Source: Deltaproteobacteria bacterium
GTDB taxonomy: Bacteria; Myxococcota_A; Polyangia; Haliangiales; JADYYK01
Direction: 5' to 3'
Length of the DNA stretch: 53,125 bases
Assembly (NCBI GenBank): GCA_020853705.1
Contig: JADYYK010000217.1
Location: forward strand, 1-53,125
In this document: one piece after another, positions 49,478 through 53,125 of the stretch
How the letters are laid out: each line of letters begins with the position of its first letter
Numbering within the stretch: position 1 is the stretch's first letter
Made by a program: the position numbers and the translations under genes
Notes under the pieces: generated by a model
The model's input: the letters and a program-made list of their open reading frames with translations, nothing else
What the model was told of the DNA's origin: nothing
Database searches by the model: none

Positions 49478-50085
49478 GACGACCTCCGCTGCTGGAGCTC
49501 GCACTCGAGCAGGAACTCCAGCGCCTCGACGTGGCGCGCCGCCTCGGCGACGTCGCGGCCCCAGGTGTACAGGCCGTGGCCCGCGATCAGGTAGCCGGGG
49601 GCGTCGCCCAGCACGGCGCCGACGCTGGCGGCCAGGCGCGTGGTGTCCTGGTCGTTGCCGACCACGGGCAGGCGCACGCGGGCCTGGTGCGTGGTCACGC
49701 CGCGCAGCCCCTTGGCCATCTCCCACCCGGTCAGCTCGAGGCTGGCCTGGCCGGCGGCCTCGACGGCGCGCGACAGCACGGTGGCGGCCACCGAGTGGGT
49801 GTGCGCGATGGCGCCGATGGCGGGGTCGCGCGCATACAGGGCCGCGTGCAGCGGGGTCTCGGCCGAGGGGCGCTGCCCGGGCGCGAAGGCGACACGGCCG
49901 TCCAGCCAGACCTGGCCCAGGTCGGCCTCGGTGAGGCGCCCCTTGTCGAGGCCCGACGCGCTGATGAGGAAGCTGTCGGCGTCCGCGCGCAGCGAGAAGT
50001 TGCCGCTGGTGGCCTGCAGCCAGCCGCGGGCGTGGCAGCGCAGCATGAGCTCGATCAGTGCGCCAGTCCCGAGGTCGTCAGCCAC
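49474..50085 (-). CDS. mtnB: Methylthioribulose-1-phosphate dehydratase (methionine salvage)
   Basis: This 203-aa class II aldolase-fold enzyme dehydrates methylthioribulose-1-phosphate. TSGNFSLR, AIAHTHSVAATVLS (zinc His pair) and AGHGLYTWG (third His) are in place. The start GTG 50085 has TAGATT 7 nt upstream. It heads the operon. The upstream salvage genes (mtnN, mtnK, mtnA) are not in this window. Confidence 0.94.
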   Translation of the reverse strand: MADDLGTGALIELMLRCHARGWLQATSGNFSLRADADSFLISASGLDKGRLTEADLGQVWLDGRVAFAPGQRPSAETPLHAALYARDPAIGAIAHTHSVAATVLSRAVEAAGQASLELTGWEMAKGLRGVTTHQARVRLPVVGNDQDTTRLAASVGAVLGDAPGYLIAGHGLYTWGRDVAEAARHVEALEFLLECELQQRRSS

Positions 50086-50094
50086 AGGGCAAAT

Positions 50095-51096
50095 CTAGCG
50101 CAGGCCGCGCTGGCGATACAGGCGCAGCACCAGATCGGGGCGATCGCTCTGCAGGATGTCGACCCCGAGGTCGAGCGCGCGGGCATAGCCCGACAGGTCG
50201 CCCTGCACGATGGCCAGGCCGTCCTCGACGAAGACGTCGCTCAGCACGCGTGAGCCGCGCGCGTGCACCACGGGCGCGCCGGTGGCGCGCTCGCCCGGGC
50301 CGAGCTCGACGATGGTCGGCACGCGCGGGGCGAAGTGATCGAGCTGGGTGGTGATGTCGGCCACGGTGTCGGGGCGGATCATGAACTGCAGGCGCGGCTC
50401 GAGGGCCAGGGCGCGGTCGATCTTGTCGAGGCTGCTGGTGTCGAAGATGGCCCAGTCGAGGGCGTCGGCGTCGAGGATGGCCTGCACCAGGAGGTCGACC
50501 CGATCGGTCTTGTTGGCGTCGACCAGGACCACCACGCGGCCCGTGCAGGTGCGCAGGATCTCGACCAGCGTGGGCACCTGCTCGCAGCTGTAGTCGCCCG
50601 CCAGCTTGCCGGTCTCGAGGTGCAGCGCGCGCACCTCGGCGAAGGTCATGACATCGACGCTGCCGCGGCCGTCGGTGGTGCGGTCGACGGTGGTGTCGTG
50701 CATGTTGACGATGACGCCGTCGGCGGTCGGGCGCGGGTCGGTCTCGACATACTCGATGCCCAGGGCGATGGCGGCGCGGTAGGCGGCCAGGCTGTCCTCG
50801 GGCGCCAGCGCGCCGAGGTCACCACCGGCGCCGCGGTGGCCCGAGACCTGGGGGGTCCGACAGGTACGCTCGAGGCCGCAGGCCAGGGGCACCGTGCTGG
50901 CGCGCGCGGGGACCATGCCGCCGTCGGGGCCACCCAGGGAGGTGCAGTCGAAGCTGTGCGGGTCGAGGATGGGGCCGGCGTCGACCGCGGCGTCGCGCAC
51001 CGGGGCGTCGTCGTCATCATCTCCGCAGCCGCTGGCCACGGCGAGGGCCGCTGCGGCGAGGGCGCCGAGCCACGGCCCGAGGCGGGTGCCGCACAT
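50095..51096 (-). CDS. Glycerophosphodiester phosphodiesterase lipoprotein
   Basis: This 333-aa lipoprotein has lipobox VASGC followed by an Asp run. The GP-PDE TIM barrel shows SGHRGAGG, LAPEDSLAAYRAAI (where PENT is usual), YVETDPRPTADGVIVNMHDTTVDRTTDGRG and a late LGVDILQSDRPD. It hydrolyses deacylated phospholipids to sn-glycerol-3-phosphate and an alcohol. The changed PENT motif (PEDS) may affect activity. TATGGT lies 6 nt before ATG 51096. It is divergent from a phospholipase C-like gene. Confidence 0.88.
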   Translation of the reverse strand: MCGTRLGPWLGALAAAALAVASGCGDDDDDAPVRDAAVDAGPILDPHSFDCTSLGGPDGGMVPARASTVPLACGLERTCRTPQVSGHRGAGGDLGALAPEDSLAAYRAAIALGIEYVETDPRPTADGVIVNMHDTTVDRTTDGRGSVDVMTFAEVRALHLETGKLAGDYSCEQVPTLVEILRTCTGRVVVLVDANKTDRVDLLVQAILDADALDWAIFDTSSLDKIDRALALEPRLQFMIRPDTVADITTQLDHFAPRVPTIVELGPGERATGAPVVHARGSRVLSDVFVEDGLAIVQGDLSGYARALDLGVDILQSDRPDLVLRLYRQRGLR

Positions 51097-51146
51097 GGCT
51101 TCACCATACCCGTCCCGGCGCTGTGACGACGCTGTAAAGTGTGGTC

Positions 51147-52478
51147 ATGAAGCAGCGCTGGCTCCTGGGTCTCGTGCTGGTGGGGCTGGTGGCGGTGGGT
51201 TGTGGTGGATCGTCGTCGGGTGATGACGACGACAGCGGTGATGGCGGCGGCGCGGACGGGGGCGGCGGCGCGGACGCCGGCCCACGCGTCAGCAACATCA
51301 AGCATGTCGTGATCGTCGTGCAGGAGAACCACACCTTCGACAACTACTTCGGGCGCTACTGCACCGCGCCCGCGGGCAGCAACCCGACCTGCACCGTGGG
51401 GCCGGCCTGCTGCGAGCGCGCGCCCGACCGCGACCCGTCGGGAGCCCTGCCCATCGTCCTCGATGACGCCGCCAACGGCGGCTACGACCCCAACCACGAT
51501 CAAGACTGCGAGCTCAGCGAGATGAACGGCGGCGCCATGGACCGCTTCGTCACCGGCGCGAGCTGCTCCAACCCGAAGAACTGGGCCATCTCGCCCGACG
51601 CGCTGATGGCGACCTACCACGGCTATGCCGCGTCCGGCGCGCTGGCCGATCGCTACTTCCAGTCGGCGGTCGGGGCGTCGTCGTCCAATGACATGTTCTT
51701 CGCGGTGGCCAAGTTCGTGTTCAAGGACAACTCGTTCAAGCCCGACACCGTGGGCCAGGGCTGCATCGCGCCGCTGACGCCCAAGGCGCGCTACACCGGG
51801 CAGACCACCATCGCGGATCTGCTGCTGCAGGGCGGCCACAGCTTCGCCTATTACGCGATGGGCTTTCGCGCCATGCACGAGGCGCTGCTGTGCCCGGCGG
51901 CGCCGTCCGACTGCACCTCGATCATCGGCGCGGTGTGCAACTACGATCCGTCCGACGTGCCGTTCCAGTACTACGCCCAGTTCGAGGACGGCGGCATGTA
52001 TGCGTCGTCGATGCGCGACACCGACGCCTTCTTCACCGACATCGCCATGGGGCAGCTGCCCGAGGTGAGCTTCCTCAAGGCCGCGGCCTACAAGAACGAG
52101 CACCCCAACTTCAGCACCAAGATCTCGAACGGCGTCGCCTTCGTCAGCTCGGTGGTCGACGCGGTGGCGACCAGCCGCTACGCCAGCGACACCCTGGTGC
52201 TGGTGACCTGGGACGAGGGCGGCGGCTTCTTCGATCATGTGCGCCCACCGGCGTCGCCGGATGCGAACCCGCTGGGAACGCGGGTGCCGCTGCTGGCGCT
52301 GGGGCGCTTCGCGCGGGCCAACATGGTGTCGCACGTGGAGCTGGAGCACGCCTCGGTGGTGCGCTTCCTGGAGCTGAACTTCCTCGGCGCCACCGGCCAG
52401 CTGGGGGCGCGCGACGTCACCGCGGCCAACCTGGGCAGCCTGCTGGATGCCAGCAAGACCGGGATCGTCATCCCCTGA
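51147..52478 (+). CDS. Phospholipase C-like phosphoesterase lipoprotein
   Basis: This 443-aa lipoprotein has lipobox VAVGC and an Asp/Gly linker. The alkaline-phosphatase-superfamily phosphoesterase domain (acid phosphatase/phospholipase C type) begins with HVVIVVQENHTFDNYFGRY, containing the ENHxFD metal-site motif. It later shows VSFLKAAAYKNEHP and LVLVTWDEGGGFFDHVRPP. It probably cleaves phosphodiesters or phospholipids outside the cell, matching the divergent GP-PDE gene. ATG 51147 follows TAAAGT by 6 nt. Confidence 0.88.
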   Translation: MKQRWLLGLVLVGLVAVGCGGSSSGDDDDSGDGGGADGGGGADAGPRVSNIKHVVIVVQENHTFDNYFGRYCTAPAGSNPTCTVGPACCERAPDRDPSGALPIVLDDAANGGYDPNHDQDCELSEMNGGAMDRFVTGASCSNPKNWAISPDALMATYHGYAASGALADRYFQSAVGASSSNDMFFAVAKFVFKDNSFKPDTVGQGCIAPLTPKARYTGQTTIADLLLQGGHSFAYYAMGFRAMHEALLCPAAPSDCTSIIGAVCNYDPSDVPFQYYAQFEDGGMYASSMRDTDAFFTDIAMGQLPEVSFLKAAAYKNEHPNFSTKISNGVAFVSSVVDAVATSRYASDTLVLVTWDEGGGFFDHVRPPASPDANPLGTRVPLLALGRFARANMVSHVELEHASVVRFLELNFLGATGQLGARDVTAANLGSLLDASKTGIVIP

Positions 52479-52509
52479 AGCGGCGCCCCGAAGTCTGGTA
52501 GAAGGGCGC

Positions 52510-52962
52510 ATGCGTTCGTGGTGGCATGTGCTCGGGCTGTCTGCGCTGTCGGCGCTGACGATGATGATGACGATGACGATGACCTCGTGTGGCGGCGGCG
52601 ACGACGCCCCGGTGGACGCCGCGATGACGACCGACGCGGCCGTGCGGGTCGATGCTGCGCCGGTGGACGCGGCCGGCCCCGATGCCGCGATGTGCAAGCT
52701 GGTGCGGCCCTACTCCAGCCGCGACGCGGTCTGCAACGGCTGCGCTGAAGCCCACTGCGGCTGCGAGATCAACGGCTGTCTGGTCGACACCCAGTGCGAC
52801 GACGGCTACGTCAACTGCATCATCGCGTGCGCGTTGGATCCAGGCGACGCCGGGGTGCCGCCCTGCATGACCGACTGCGCGCAGCAGTACCCGCGCGGCA
52901 AGGTCGAGTACGACCTGGCCATCGGCTGCGTGGACCGCGCCTGCCCGACCGAGTGCCAGTAG
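52510..52962 (+). CDS. Small Cys-rich lipoprotein
   Basis: This 150-aa protein has a signal peptide rich in Met/Thr (LTMMMTMTMTSC, an ATGACG repeat) with lipobox TMTSC. An Asp/Ala linker typical of myxobacterial lipoproteins follows. The mature part has twelve Cys in CxxC-like groups (VCNGCAEAHCGCEINGC and others), suggesting a disulfide-rich knot. No family is known to me. ATG 52510 lies 5 nt after TAGAAG and 31 nt after the phosphoesterase gene's stop. Confidence 0.8.
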   Translation: MRSWWHVLGLSALSALTMMMTMTMTSCGGGDDAPVDAAMTTDAAVRVDAAPVDAAGPDAAMCKLVRPYSSRDAVCNGCAEAHCGCEINGCLVDTQCDDGYVNCIIACALDPGDAGVPPCMTDCAQQYPRGKVEYDLAIGCVDRACPTECQ

Positions 52963-52963
52963 C

Positions 52964-53117
52964 CCGCCAGATGAGCGGCTAGATCTCCGCTCTCATCAAT
53001 TCGTCACATCTCAGTCGCCCCGGATTGCATCGAGGGCCGGCTTCTCCAGTGGCCGGCCCTCGTAGCGCCTGAAGCCAGCCCAGGCGCGTCGTGGCGGGTG
53101 CGCTTCAGGTCTGGCGG
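52964..53117. ncRNA. Possible structured RNA or terminator complex
   Basis: Four stems could form a cloverleaf. An outer stem pairs 52964-52971 (CCGCCAGA) with 53110-53117. Stem 2 pairs 52973-52978 with 52987-52992. Stem 3 pairs 53031-53041 with 53052-53062 (11 bp). Stem 4 pairs 53068-53075 with 53102-53109 and abuts the outer stem. Stem 3 alone could be a terminator. No protein frame or known RNA family is recognised. Confidence 0.35.
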
Positions 53118-53125
53118 CCGAGGAC

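Noticed and set aside
51121..51140. CGCTGTAAAG before the phosphoesterase gene as a sixth dispersed site
   Set aside because: Only one half matches. The TAAAGT part is better explained as the -10 of that gene.
50646..52697. Minus-strand open frame of 683 codons opposite the phosphoesterase gene
   Set aside because: The phosphoesterase on the plus strand has a signal peptide and conserved metal motifs. The opposite frame is low-complexity Arg/Gly/Val and motif-free.
1..53125. tRNA or rRNA genes
   Set aside because: I looked for cloverleaf elements ending in CCA-like tails and for rRNA-like conserved blocks and saw none that I could support.

Overview
The window comes from a very GC-rich chromosome, and most codons end in G or C. 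It most likely belongs to a Myxococcota bacterium of the Polyangia/Kofleriaceae kind. The evidence is a MYXO-CTERM sorting tail on the protein at 26767-27450, many lipoproteins with Gly- or Asp/Ala-rich linkers, a myxobacterial-type LPMO-like protein, and a sphingosine-1-phosphate lyase homologue. I found no rRNA, tRNA, CRISPR array, transposase or phage gene. No gap without a gene exceeds 300 bases.

Layout. 1-3.7 kb: the end of a lipoprotein gene, an ABC-F ATPase, an unknown gene and a PilZ protein. 3.8-9.0 kb: a probable phospholipid head-group locus with a methyltransferase, three CDP-alcohol phosphotransferases and an HisC-like aminotransferase. 9.0-12.0 kb: a thioredoxin-like protein, an atypical OmpR-type regulator and a ferritin-like lipoprotein. 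12.1-16.9 kb: a compact urate-degradation operon (urate oxidase, HIU hydrolase, OHCU decarboxylase fused to allantoicase, allantoinase). 17.0-20.1 kb: S1P lyase, a TauE-type permease and an amidohydrolase, facing a DUF6986-type aldolase (20.1-21.6 kb). 21.6-36.7 kb: secreted lipoproteins, an LPMO-like protein, DUF4301, a nitronate monooxygenase, a MATE pump, a second ferritin-like lipoprotein, a macro-domain-like protein and an arrestin-like protein. 36.7-46.9 kb: an SDR epimerase, two multi-membrane GT-C-like proteins, a CrtC-like/prenyl-synthase fusion and a molybdopterin oxidoreductase. 46.9-48.2 kb: a lower-GC two-gene cassette with an ADP-ribosyltransferase-like protein. 48.2-50.1 kb: methionine salvage genes mtnB-mtnD-mtnC. 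50.1-53.1 kb: a GP-PDE lipoprotein, a phospholipase C-like lipoprotein, a Cys-rich lipoprotein and a structured intergenic region.

How the genes work together. The clearest pathway is urate to ureidoglycolate plus urea, encoded by four tightly packed genes. The facing DUF6986 aldolase could handle the resulting C2 product, but this is speculation. The 3.8-9.0 kb locus and the S1P lyase both point to an elaborate lipid repertoire, as expected of myxobacteria.

Four non-coding signals stand out. About 20 genes have a TANNNT-like -10 hexamer only 5-10 nt before the start codon, which suggests leaderless or very short-leader transcripts. A 15-bp quasi-palindrome (TTGWC-N5-GTCAA type) recurs at five sites inside coding sequence, where the codons turn unusually A/T-ended. 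REP-like hairpin elements occur at three loci, and one appears to have inserted in frame into a gene. Paired operators precede the urate and S1P-lyase transcripts.
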